Assembly (NCBI GenBank): GCA_963710175.1
Contig: CAVPZC010000001.1
Location: 992,001 to 1,056,000 of the forward strand
Direction of reading: 5' to 3'
DNA length: 64,000 bases
Source: Phormidesmis sp963710175
GTDB lineage: Bacteria; Cyanobacteriota; Cyanobacteriia; Phormidesmidales; Phormidesmidaceae
The notes under the pieces are model-generated. The model worked only from the letters and a program-made list of their open reading frames with translations, had not been told where the DNA came from and searched no databases. A program made the position numbers and the translations under genes. Below, in pieces: positions 8,137 through 15,748 of this stretch; positions within the stretch are counted from its first letter, which is position 1, and the number at the start of each line of letters is the position of its first letter.

Positions 8137-8212
8137 TATGACTACACTCGCTTAAGGTGCTAACTGGGCCAGCGTGGTTAAGTAATGGTGCAGTCAAGCG
8201 CCCAGTAGTGCC

Positions 8213-9067
8213 GTGGTTTCTGTTGAGAAAGAATCTGTTGAGAAAGAAAACGTCGGTGTTGAGCACTTGTTGAACCCGTCAGCGGTTACAGTCACCAACC
8301 TGAGTAAAAGTTTTAAAGGCATTCCGGCTTTGCAGCAGGTGAATGTTACCGTTCGTAGCGGCGAAATGGTGGCGCTAGTCGGCGCTTCGGGTTCTGGCAA
8401 ATCTACGCTGCTGAGGACAATCAACGGGCTGCAAATAGCCGATGGCGGCACAGTTGAAATCTTCAATACGCCGCTACAGACTGCGGGCAAGCTGCATTCT
8501 AAAGCTCGCCGACTGCGGGCTCAGGTGGGCTTTATTTTTCAGCAGTTTAATCTCGTCAGTCGGCTTAGCGTTTTAGAAAATGTGCTGATTGGCAATCTAT
8601 CGCAGACTTCTGCTGTGCGCTCTACCTTTCGCCTGTTTACCTCAGCTGAAAAAACGCGGGCCCTAGCAGCGCTGGACCGGGTGGGGATTTTAGGGCAGGC
8701 CTACAAGCGAGCAGCCTTGCTCTCGGGCGGGCAGCAGCAAAGGGTGGCGATCGCCCGCTGCCTGATGCAAGGGGCGCAAATTATCCTGGCTGACGAACCG
8801 ATTGCTTCGCTTGACCCTGAGTCGGCCCGGCAGGTAATGGAGCTATTGACCGATTTGAATCGTGATCGCGGCCTGACGGTCATCACCTCACTGCATCAGG
8901 TACAGATGGTGCGGTTTTACTGCGACCGGGCGATCGCCCTGCGAGACGGAGCCGTACAGTTTGATGGAGCCACCGCAGCGCTGAATAATGAGCGGCTCAA
9001 CAACATCTATGGCGCTGCTGCCGAAGAACTAGTGCAGCGGGGCCATGCAGAGATACTCGCAGGATAA
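8213..9067 (+). CDS. phnC: Phosphonate ABC transporter, ATP-binding protein
   Basis: ATPase that powers phosphonate import with PhnD and PhnE. Walker A GASGSGKST, Q-loop IFQQFNLV, signature LSGGQQQRVAIARCL and Walker B IILADEPIASLDPE are all present, and the 284-residue length suits PhnC. The start is uncertain: GTG 8213 gives a 25-residue extension before the ATPase proper, and within it 15 bp of DNA are repeated in tandem (SVEKE twice). The domain itself starts near VTVTNLSKSF. First gene of the operon behind the PHO box; phnD follows after 53 bp. Confidence 0.93.
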   Translation: MVSVEKESVEKENVGVEHLLNPSAVTVTNLSKSFKGIPALQQVNVTVRSGEMVALVGASGSGKSTLLRTINGLQIADGGTVEIFNTPLQTAGKLHSKARRLRAQVGFIFQQFNLVSRLSVLENVLIGNLSQTSAVRSTFRLFTSAEKTRALAALDRVGILGQAYKRAALLSGGQQQRVAIARCLMQGAQIILADEPIASLDPESARQVMELLTDLNRDRGLTVITSLHQVQMVRFYCDRAIALRDGAVQFDGATAALNNERLNNIYGAAAEELVQRGHAEILAG

Positions 9068-9120
9068 ACCGCCGAGTTCTCACCCTATCGTTTCTCACTT
9101 TATGTCCTTAGGAGTATTTC

Positions 9121-10182
9121 ATGATTGCCCAGCTGCTTACACCCTCTAAAAAATGGACTGCTCTGCTCACAGCGACGCTGTTTAGCGGCGCTATTTTGAC
9201 CAGCTGTAGCGGCAGTGCTACGCCGGATGCTGAAGTGAGTGCTACAGATACCGCTGACGAAACCCAAGCCTGCGCTCCCGAGCTGACAGAGCTGGACTTT
9301 GGCATCATCTCTACCGAATCGCAAGATAACCAAAAGCCCAAGTGGGAGCCCTTTATCGCTGCTATGTCTGAGGCGCTAGGGCGCGACGTAAAGGCGTCTT
9401 ATGCAACCGACTATGCCGGTGTGATTGAAGCGATGGGCGCAGGCAAAGTGCAAATGGCCTGGTTTGGCGGCAAGTCTTACATCGAAGCGGCTGAGCGCTC
9501 CGATGCCGAAGCTTTTGCACAAACGGTCAACAGCGATGGCACAAAGGGATACTATGCCTATCTCATCACCAACAAAGACAATCCCATTTTGGCCGACATC
9601 GATACCGAAGCGGGCAACGGCGACCAATATGTAATCGAGAACGCCCCCAATCTCACTTTTGCCTTTAACGATCCCAACTCTACCTCGGGCTTTTTGGTGC
9701 CTAGCTACTACGTCTTTGCAAAAAATGACGTTGATCCTGAGCAGGCGTTTAAGGAGCTGATCTTTGCCGGGAGCCATGAGGCGACGGCTTTAGCGGTTGC
9801 CAACAATCAGGTAGATGTGGCCACTAACAACAGCGAATCTCTCGTCGAAGTTGAAAAAAATGACCCGACTGCCTTTGAAAACATTCAGATAATCTGGACA
9901 TCGCCTGAGATTCCAAGTGACCCGATTGCCTATCGCAAAGACCTGCCTGACTGCCTGAAGAACAATATTCAAGACTTCTTCTATAACTATGACGATGAGG
10001 CTATTCTAGGGCCTTTGGAGTGGCAAGGATTTGATCAAGCTGATGACAGTACCTGGAATACGGTGCGTGAGCTGGAATACAGCAAGAGCATTCTCGAAAT
10101 AGAAAACGACACTAGCCTGGACGAAGCGACCAAGCAGCAGCAGCTAGACGAGCTAAATAAAAAATTAGAGGCGGTGCAGTAA
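9121..10182 (+). CDS. phnD: Phosphonate ABC transporter, substrate-binding lipoprotein
   Basis: 353-residue periplasmic binding protein for phosphonates. It has a lipoprotein signal with lipobox ILTSC at about residue 29, so it is anchored in the membrane. PhnD hallmarks: LDFGIISTESQ near the mature N-terminus, MGAGKVQMAWFGGKSYIEA, and the ligand-site FNDPNSTSGFLVPSYYVF. The C-terminus is charged and helical. ATG 9121 follows AGGAG with good spacing. It lies between phnC and phnE in the PHO-box operon. Confidence 0.94.
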   Translation: MIAQLLTPSKKWTALLTATLFSGAILTSCSGSATPDAEVSATDTADETQACAPELTELDFGIISTESQDNQKPKWEPFIAAMSEALGRDVKASYATDYAGVIEAMGAGKVQMAWFGGKSYIEAAERSDAEAFAQTVNSDGTKGYYAYLITNKDNPILADIDTEAGNGDQYVIENAPNLTFAFNDPNSTSGFLVPSYYVFAKNDVDPEQAFKELIFAGSHEATALAVANNQVDVATNNSESLVEVEKNDPTAFENIQIIWTSPEIPSDPIAYRKDLPDCLKNNIQDFFYNYDDEAILGPLEWQGFDQADDSTWNTVRELEYSKSILEIENDTSLDEATKQQQLDELNKKLEAVQ

Positions 10183-10225
10183 AACCTCTCTGTAAAACCG
10201 CTCTCTTTGCGTTGCTCATATCACA

Positions 10226-10278
10226 GTCAGGCGTTGAAGACACTGGAGACACTGGTTTCCGGCGCCTGACTTTTCTCT
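10226..10278 (+). terminator. Possible attenuator hairpin between phnD and phnE
   Basis: GTCAGGCG (10226-10233) pairs perfectly with CGCCTGAC (10263-10270), followed at once by TTTTCTCTTTT. This resembles an intrinsic terminator with a long loop inside the operon, as often seen after genes for abundant binding proteins. Confidence 0.45.
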
Positions 10279-10305
10279 TTTCTCTATCTTTTGCGGACGA
10301 CTGCT

Positions 10306-11139
10306 ATGTCTTCTGAATCTAAGAAGTATGCACTCCCGGTTTCTCCAGCGGTAGTGGAGATGCAGGAGCGCGATCGCCTCACCCGCACTCAGCTAGCGCA
10401 GTGGATTGCGTTTGGGTTGGCAGCACTCGCCCTCCTCTACTACTCGGCGATAGTCAGCGAAATTGACCTGGTAGAGCTAGCCGAAGGTGGCAGCACGATG
10501 GGCGAGTACATCAGCCGCTATTTTCCGCCTGATTTTTCTGACTGGTCCTTTTACCTGGCAGATATTGTCGAAACGATTGGCATGGGGATTTGGGGGACTT
10601 TGCTGGCTGTGATTGTGGCTGCGCCGCTCTCGATTTTAGCCTCGGCTAACCTTTGCCCGGTATGGATTGTACAGCCGACCCGCCGCATTCTAGACGCGAT
10701 GCGAGCGATCAATGAGATTGTGTTTGCGTTGGTGTTTGTGGTTGCTGTAGGGTTGGGGCCATTTGCGGGTGTGCTGGCTCTTTTTGTCCATACGGCGGGG
10801 ATTTTAGGCAAGCTTTTTTCTGAAGCGATTGAGAATATTGAGGTGGGGCCAATTGAAGGGGTGCGGGCAACGGGCGCGAGTAAGTTTCAAGAGATTTTAT
10901 TTGGCGTGATTCCTCAGGTGATTCCGCTGTGGATCTCCTATGCGCTCTATCGGTTTGAATCCAACGTACGCTCGGCTACAGTGCTGGGAATTGTCGGTGC
11001 GGGCGGTATTGGGGTTTCTCTCTATCAGAGCTTTCGCTCTTTTGACTACACTAAGGTCTGCGCTATTTTAATCATTTTGGTGCTGGTGGTGGGCGTGATC
11101 GATGCGGCTTCGGCCTGGTTACGCAGGCGGTTTATTTAA
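10306..11139 (+). CDS. phnE: Phosphonate ABC transporter, permease
   Basis: 277-residue inner-membrane permease with about six hydrophobic segments and the ABC-permease EAA loop (EAIENIEVGPIEGVRATGAS), which docks on PhnC. Further family blocks: MRAINEIVFALVFVVAVG and VLGIVGAGGIGVSLYQS. I use ATG 10306 rather than the upstream TTG 10291 because the residues MSSESKK give a normal cytoplasmic start. Last gene of phnCDE; the next gene, phnF, points towards it. Confidence 0.93.
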   Translation: MSSESKKYALPVSPAVVEMQERDRLTRTQLAQWIAFGLAALALLYYSAIVSEIDLVELAEGGSTMGEYISRYFPPDFSDWSFYLADIVETIGMGIWGTLLAVIVAAPLSILASANLCPVWIVQPTRRILDAMRAINEIVFALVFVVAVGLGPFAGVLALFVHTAGILGKLFSEAIENIEVGPIEGVRATGASKFQEILFGVIPQVIPLWISYALYRFESNVRSATVLGIVGAGGIGVSLYQSFRSFDYTKVCAILIILVLVVGVIDAASAWLRRRFI

Positions 11140-11180
11140 CATTTTGTTGGGCATTTTTGTTGGGCATTTCTATTGGATAT

Positions 11181-11920
11181 TCAAGAGGCAGGCGCTGTGT
11201 TGTCAAAAACTAGCTCCATGCGATCGCCCCTCAATCTCGCCACTCCATATTCAATCAACCGACCGGCCTGATCGGCATTGACCGACTCAGCTAGCAAAAT
11301 TGGCTGATTTAAAGGTAGCTGCAACAGCTTGGCATCGGGTGGCTGCACTAGCCGGGCCGATACAGACGTGCGGCGGCGAATGTGATCGACACCGTAGCGC
11401 TCTCCTAACCATTTTGAAATTGAGCCTGTTTTTTCTAGAATCGCCAAGCTCTCGTCCGTTAGCAGATCTGGAAAAAGCGCCAGCGGAAAGTAGCCGCTGC
11501 CGACGCTAATGGGTGCGCCATCGGCCATGCCTAACCGTTCGATGAGAGCAACCGGATCACCGGGGCGATCGCCAATCCGACTGCTACCGACATCTCAGCG
11601 GGCACCTGAATTGCTCTCAGCAGCGTGAATTGGGCTGTGCGTCCCTGAGCCTTTAGCGCTTCGTTATAGCGAACTCGTTGACCAATCGCATAGCGAATCG
11701 GCGCGGCAACAAAGGTACCGCGCCCCCGTTCGGCCCGCAGTAGCCCCTCTTGTTTGAGCAGCGCGATCGCCTGTCTAAGCGTATGACGATTGACGCCGAA
11801 CTGCTGCGATAGCTGAGATTCGGGCGGCAGCTGATCGCCCACCTGGTAAACCTGAGTTTGGATATGGCAGCGCAGCTGATCAGAAATTTGGACATAGAGA
11901 GGCGCAGCAGCATTGCTCAT
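11181..11920 (-). pseudogene. phnF: GntR/HutC-type phosphonate regulator, frameshifted
   Basis: The 5' part (11531-11920) encodes a GntR winged helix: YVQISDQL, GDQLPPESQLSQQFGVNRHTLR, LLRAERGRGTFV. The 3' part (11181-11528) encodes the UTRA effector domain: ADGAPISVGSGYFP...FPDLL. They are in different frames. Translating across the junction, the second frame reads upstream as RIGDRPGDPVALIERLGMADG, a normal UTRA continuation, so a single-base change near 11565-11595 breaks one gene of about 245 codons. The gene diverges from phnG and its natural site is presumably the CTAGAC operator there. It could be a genuine mutation that derepresses the operon or a sequencing error; sequence alone cannot tell. 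Confidence 0.8.
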
Positions 11921-11985
11921 AACGGGCTCAGGGTGGGCTCAGGGTGACAGATGAAAAGATGTTTTAAGAATGTATCAAAAAATAC

Positions 11986-12047
11986 TTGCAAGTTTGAGAG
12001 ACGTATCGCATAATTTGTCTAGACATCTAGATTACTACCTAGACTAC
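11986..12047 (+). promoter_or_regulatory. phnG promoter with GntR-type (PhnF) operator
   Basis: A sigma-70-like promoter, TTGCAA (11986-11991), 17 bp, CATAAT (12009-12014), is followed immediately by the palindrome TGTCTAGACA (12016-12025). CTAGA/CTAGAC half-sites recur at about 12028 and 12039. HutC/PhnF-type GntR regulators are known to bind TCTAGAC-like palindromes, so a repressor bound here would cover the transcription start of phnG-M. Confidence 0.6.
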
Positions 12048-12083
12048 GGGTTGAGCGGTTGCTCAAAATAGCAGGTTGAATCA

Positions 12084-12572
12084 ATGCAAAATTTGACTGG
12101 ACGGCAGGCTTGGATGGGGACATTGGCTAAAGCTTCGCCGGCGGAATTAGAAGACTGTGTGGCCCAGCTGGGAAATTTGCCAGAGTATAGGTTTTTGCGA
12201 TCGCCCGAAATTGGTCTGGTAATGGTGCGCGGCAGAGCAGGCGGCGTGGGCGATGCGTTTAATTTGGGGGAGATGACGCTGACGCGGTGCGTGGTGCGGT
12301 TGCAGGAGGCAGGAGAGCAGGAGGCAGGAGAGCAGGAATCAGGAGAGCAGGAGACAGGAGCGGGATTTGGGTATGTGGGGGGGCGATCGCATCGGCACGC
12401 TGAACTGGCTGCGCTCTGTGACGCGCTTTTGCAGCAGGAGCAGTGGCATAGCCGGGTGATCGACGAGGTGATTGAACCCTTGCAGCGCAGCCTGCAACAG
12501 TCGGTAGAGCAGCAGCAGCGGCAGACGGCAGCAACCCAGGTTGAATTCTTTACCATGCTTAGAGGGGAGTAG
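12084..12572 (+). CDS. phnG: C-P lyase subunit PhnG, with internal repeat insertion
   Basis: Small subunit of the C-P lyase core complex (PhnGHIJ); with PhnI it helps couple phosphonate to ATP. 162 residues; family features are the N-terminal RQAWMGTLAKASPAEL, a central LVMVRGRAGGVGDAFNLGEMTLTRCVV, and SHRHAELAALCDALLQ. Between the last two lies a low-complexity stretch (about residues 75-93) of five-residue repeats EAGEQ/EAGEQ/ESGEQ encoded by a 15-bp tandem repeat; normal PhnG has only a short loop there. The frame stays open, so the protein is probably made. ATG 12084; phnH follows 6 bp after the stop. Confidence 0.88.
   Translation: MQNLTGRQAWMGTLAKASPAELEDCVAQLGNLPEYRFLRSPEIGLVMVRGRAGGVGDAFNLGEMTLTRCVVRLQEAGEQEAGEQESGEQETGAGFGYVGGRSHRHAELAALCDALLQQEQWHSRVIDEVIEPLQRSLQQSVEQQQRQTAATQVEFFTMLRGE
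12303..12360. repeat. STRR-like tandem repeat inside phnG
   Basis: Alternating 7- and 8-bp units related to GGAGGCA and GGAGAGCA form a 15-bp period repeated about four times. Because 15 is divisible by three, the reading frame is kept. Related short tandem motifs occur at the phnJ-phnK junction (about 15690-15730) and downstream of the desaturase (53381-53427). Confidence 0.75.
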
Positions 12573-12578
12573 AGAGTG

Positions 12579-13169
12579 ATGGCTACCACGACGCTTCCAG
12601 GATTTCGAGATCCGGTGCATGACGCGCAGCAGACATTTCGAGGATTGTTAGAGGCACTCGCCCATCCCGGACAGGTTTACACGCCTAAAATCAATCTCTC
12701 CTCGCCCGAGGGCATAACGCCAATCTGCGCGGCGACCTGCCTGGCCCTGTTCGATCTAGAGACGACAGTTTGGCTGCAGCCCAGCTTGCCAGCAGCGGTC
12801 AAAGATTGGCTGCGTTTTCACACAGGCTGTCGGTTTACAGACAATTCAAAATTGGCGACGTTTGCGGTGATTGGCGATGCTTTCTCTCAGCTGAAGCTAC
12901 GGGCATTTAATTGGGGCAGTGCTGAAGATCCTGAGCAGTCTACAACGCTGCTTATTCAAGTTAAAGACTTTACCTCGGGCGCTGCCCAACAGCTCAGCGG
13001 CGCGGGAGTTTTAGGCAGCGTGTCTTTGGCTCCTACGCTGCCTGAGACTTTCTGGACGCAGCGAAATCACGACGCTTATCCACGGGGAGTTGACTGCTTT
13101 CTCTTAACGCAGCAGTCTGTCGTGGGTCTGCCCAGAACTGTTCGCGCTGGCCAATTATCCATCCGGTGA
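12579..13169 (+). CDS. phnH: C-P lyase subunit PhnH
   Basis: Core-complex subunit of C-P lyase. 196 residues with the PhnH opening LPGFRDPVHDAQQTFRGLLEA and LAHPGQ, CLALFDLETTVWL, and a C-terminal YPRGVDCFLL block. ATG 12579 is preceded by GTG 12576; AGGGGAG lies at suitable distance. It starts just after phnG, consistent with translational coupling. Confidence 0.92.
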   Translation: MATTTLPGFRDPVHDAQQTFRGLLEALAHPGQVYTPKINLSSPEGITPICAATCLALFDLETTVWLQPSLPAAVKDWLRFHTGCRFTDNSKLATFAVIGDAFSQLKLRAFNWGSAEDPEQSTTLLIQVKDFTSGAAQQLSGAGVLGSVSLAPTLPETFWTQRNHDAYPRGVDCFLLTQQSVVGLPRTVRAGQLSIR

Positions 13170-13186
13170 AAACCACCTGTTAAAAA

Positions 13187-14818
13187 ATGTCTTACGTATC
13201 GGTCAAAGGTGGTGAAAAAGCCATTCAAAATGCAGAAGCACTCCTCACCGCTCGGCGGCGCGGTAACCCTGCGGTGCCTGAGCTGAGCATAGAACAGATT
13301 AAGCAGCAAATGGCGATCGCTATAGACCGAGTAATGGGCGAAGGCAGTCTCTACGATCCAGATTTGGCTGCTCTTGCTATCAAACAGTCTTGGGGAGATT
13401 TGGTCGAAGCGATTTTTCTCTTGCGAGCCTACCGCACTACGCTGCCCCGGCTATACTACACCCGGCCCTTAAACACCGATCACATGGCGATTCAGCGGCG
13501 AATTTCTTCCATTTTCAAAGATATTCCCGGCGGGCAACGGCTCGGCCCCACGTTTGACTACGTTCACCGTCTGCTCGACTTTAAACTAGCTGCCGAAGAC
13601 AATCAGTTTTCCATGCCTCAAGGCGAACCGAATGATCTGGATACGCCTAGAGCCCTGGATGCCTTAGGTCAGGAGGGTTTAATTCAACCTGAGGAGAAGA
13701 CAGCCACCGCAGAGCCCTTTGATCTGACCCGACAGCCCTTAAGTTTGCCTGCTGATAGAGCAGCGCGGCTACAGAACTTGGCCCGTTCAGATGAGGGATT
13801 TTTGCTTGGGCTAGCCTACTCTACTCAGCGGGGATATGGCAACGCCCATCCGTTTGCCGGAGAGATTCGTATGGGCGAAGTAGAGGTGGTAATTTGCCCA
13901 GAGGAATTAGGCTTTGAGGTGGCTATTGGTCAGGTTCCGGTGACTGAAGTGCAAATGGTGAACCAGTTTCAAGGCAGTAAAAAGCTCGCTCCTCAGTTTA
14001 CTCGCGGCTACGGCCTCACCTTTGGCTACAGCGAACGCAAGGCAATGTCTATGGCCATTGTCGATAGGGCGCTGCGAGCAAAAGAACTGGGCGAGGAGAT
14101 TAAGGGGCCAGCGCAGCAGGAAGAGTTTGTGCTCTCTCATGGTGATAATGTGGAGGCTCAAGGCTTTGTTCAGCACTTGAAGCTGCCGCACTATATTGAC
14201 TTTCAAGCAGAGCTGAACCTGGTGCGAAAAATGCGAGAAGACTATGAATCTTCGGCAAAAGAGTCTCAAAATGTTGCAGGCGGAACGGTAAAAGCCGTTA
14301 GCCGCAGCGCCGAACATGCGTTTAGCAAAACCAATCAGAGCAGCATTCGCCTTTTAGCCGGACTGGGAGTGGAAGGCGATGCGCATTTGGGAGAAACGGT
14401 TCAGCACCGCTCTAGAGTTGCTAAAGATCCTAGCCAACCCAATCTACGTCAGGTTCATCTGATTCGTTCGGAGCTGTTTGATGAGCTGAAAGTAAAAGGA
14501 TTTGAAACTGCGCCCGGTCAGATGGGAGAGAATATTACAACGCACGGTATTGACCTGTTGGCTTTGCCTGTGAAAACGCGACTGCATTTAGGTGAGACCG
14601 CCGTCATTGAAGTGACAGGATTGCGGAACCCCTGCAAGCAGCTTGATCACTTGCAGCCTGGGCTGATGGCAGCGGTGCTTGACCATGACGAGCAAAGGCA
14701 GCTAATTCGCAAGGCGGGCGTGATGGGTGTTGTTGTCACGAGTGGTGAGGTGTTTTTGGGCGATCGCATCCAAATACAGCTCCCACCCGACCCTCACCAG
14801 CCCTTAGATCGCGTCTGA
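13187..14818 (+). CDS. phnI: Fusion of C-P lyase subunit PhnI with a MOSC domain
   Basis: Residues 1 to about 362 are PhnI, the nucleosidase subunit that transfers phosphonate to the ribose of ATP: MSYVSVKGGEKAIQNAE, LAIKQSWGDLVEAIFLLRAY, RRISSIFKDIPGGQRLG, YSTQRGYGNAHPFAGEIR, and GDNVEAQGFVQHLKLPHY. From about residue 366 a full MOSC domain follows: VKAVSRSAEHAFSK, GLGVEGDAHLG, HRSRVAKDPSQPNLRQ, GQMGENITT, and VTGLRNPCKQLD with the conserved Cys483 that carries sulfur in MOSC proteins. The MOSC part is as long as the usual stand-alone protein (about 180 residues) and the frame is uninterrupted. MOSC domains serve molybdenum-cofactor sulfuration or related thiol chemistry; its job next to PhnI is unknown. 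phnJ starts 27 bp downstream. Confidence 0.92.
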   Translation: MSYVSVKGGEKAIQNAEALLTARRRGNPAVPELSIEQIKQQMAIAIDRVMGEGSLYDPDLAALAIKQSWGDLVEAIFLLRAYRTTLPRLYYTRPLNTDHMAIQRRISSIFKDIPGGQRLGPTFDYVHRLLDFKLAAEDNQFSMPQGEPNDLDTPRALDALGQEGLIQPEEKTATAEPFDLTRQPLSLPADRAARLQNLARSDEGFLLGLAYSTQRGYGNAHPFAGEIRMGEVEVVICPEELGFEVAIGQVPVTEVQMVNQFQGSKKLAPQFTRGYGLTFGYSERKAMSMAIVDRALRAKELGEEIKGPAQQEEFVLSHGDNVEAQGFVQHLKLPHYIDFQAELNLVRKMREDYESSAKESQNVAGGTVKAVSRSAEHAFSKTNQSSIRLLAGLGVEGDAHLGETVQHRSRVAKDPSQPNLRQVHLIRSELFDELKVKGFETAPGQMGENITTHGIDLLALPVKTRLHLGETAVIEVTGLRNPCKQLDHLQPGLMAAVLDHDEQRQLIRKAGVMGVVVTSGEVFLGDRIQIQLPPDPHQPLDRV

Positions 14819-14845
14819 GCCCCGTTCAATGGAGAATTTTTATAG

Positions 14846-15748
14846 ATGACAGTATCTGCTTCCCCTTCGGTCGAACCAGGCTTTAATTTTGCCTATCTCG
14901 ACGAACAAACTAAGCGCTCTATTCGCCGCAGCTTACTCAAAGCGGTTGCTATTCCTGGCCATCAAATCCCGTTTAGCTCTCGCGAGATGCCAATGTCTTA
15001 CGGTTGGGGTACAGGTGGCATTCAACTGACGGCGTCTATCATCGGCGCAGATGACACGCTCAAAGTAATCGATCAAGGCGCAGATGACACGACGAATGCG
15101 GTCAACATTCGGCGATTTTTTAAGAAGGTTTGCGGCGTAGAAACCACAGAACAAACAACAGCGGCGACGATTATTCAAACCCGCCATCGCATTCCCGAAA
15201 CGCCTCTACAAGCAGGGCAAACAATGGTATATCAGGTGCCTATTCCAGAACCGCTGCGGTGGATTGAGCCCTCGGAAGTAGAGACCCGAAAAATGCACGC
15301 CCTCTCTGAATATGGGGCAATGTACGTGCGGCTGTATGAAGACATTACGCGCTACGGACATATTGCAACCGCCTATGACTATCCAGTAATGGTAGATGGC
15401 CGCTATATGATGCGCCCGAGCCCGATCCCTCGATTCGACAATCCTAAGCTTGATATGAGCCCGGCTTTGCAGCTCTTCGGCGCGGGACGAGAGAAACGCC
15501 TGTATGCAGTGCCGCCCTATACCTCGGTGAAGAGCCTCGATTTTGAGGATCATCCCTTTACGGTGGAGCAGTGGGATCATCCTTGTGAATTTTGCGGGGC
15601 AACCGATAGCTATCTCGATGAGGTAGTGACTGACAATCAGGGCGGACGGCTGTGGATTTGTTCGGATACGGATTATTGCGGACAGCGGCAGGGGAGACGG
15701 AATGAAGGAGAGCAGAAGACAGGAGGTAACAATGCAGTCTTTGCTTGA
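14846..15748 (+). CDS. phnJ: C-P lyase catalytic subunit PhnJ (radical SAM)
   Basis: Cleaves the carbon-phosphorus bond of ribose phosphonates using an Fe-S cluster and SAM. 300 residues. The four cysteines have the PhnJ spacing CX2CX21CX5C (C247, C250, C272, C278), and FNFAYLDEQTKRSIRR, EMPMSYGWGTGGIQLTAS and DITRYGHIATAYDYPVMVD are diagnostic. The tail after C278 (GRRNEGEQKTGGNN) is unusual and encoded by GGAGAG-type repeats that also form the ribosome site of phnK; phnJ and phnK overlap by 17 bp. Core gene of the C-P lyase complex. Confidence 0.96.
   Translation: MTVSASPSVEPGFNFAYLDEQTKRSIRRSLLKAVAIPGHQIPFSSREMPMSYGWGTGGIQLTASIIGADDTLKVIDQGADDTTNAVNIRRFFKKVCGVETTEQTTAATIIQTRHRIPETPLQAGQTMVYQVPIPEPLRWIEPSEVETRKMHALSEYGAMYVRLYEDITRYGHIATAYDYPVMVDGRYMMRPSPIPRFDNPKLDMSPALQLFGAGREKRLYAVPPYTSVKSLDFEDHPFTVEQWDHPCEFCGATDSYLDEVVTDNQGGRLWICSDTDYCGQRQGRRNEGEQKTGGNNAVFA

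Noticed and set aside
11140..11180. Tandem TTGTTGGGCATTT after phnE as a terminator
   Set aside because: Only a short direct repeat, with no stem or T run that would mark an intrinsic terminator.
12303..12360. Possible CRISPR-like array in phnG
   Set aside because: Units are only 7-8 bp with no unique spacers; they are tandem repeats.
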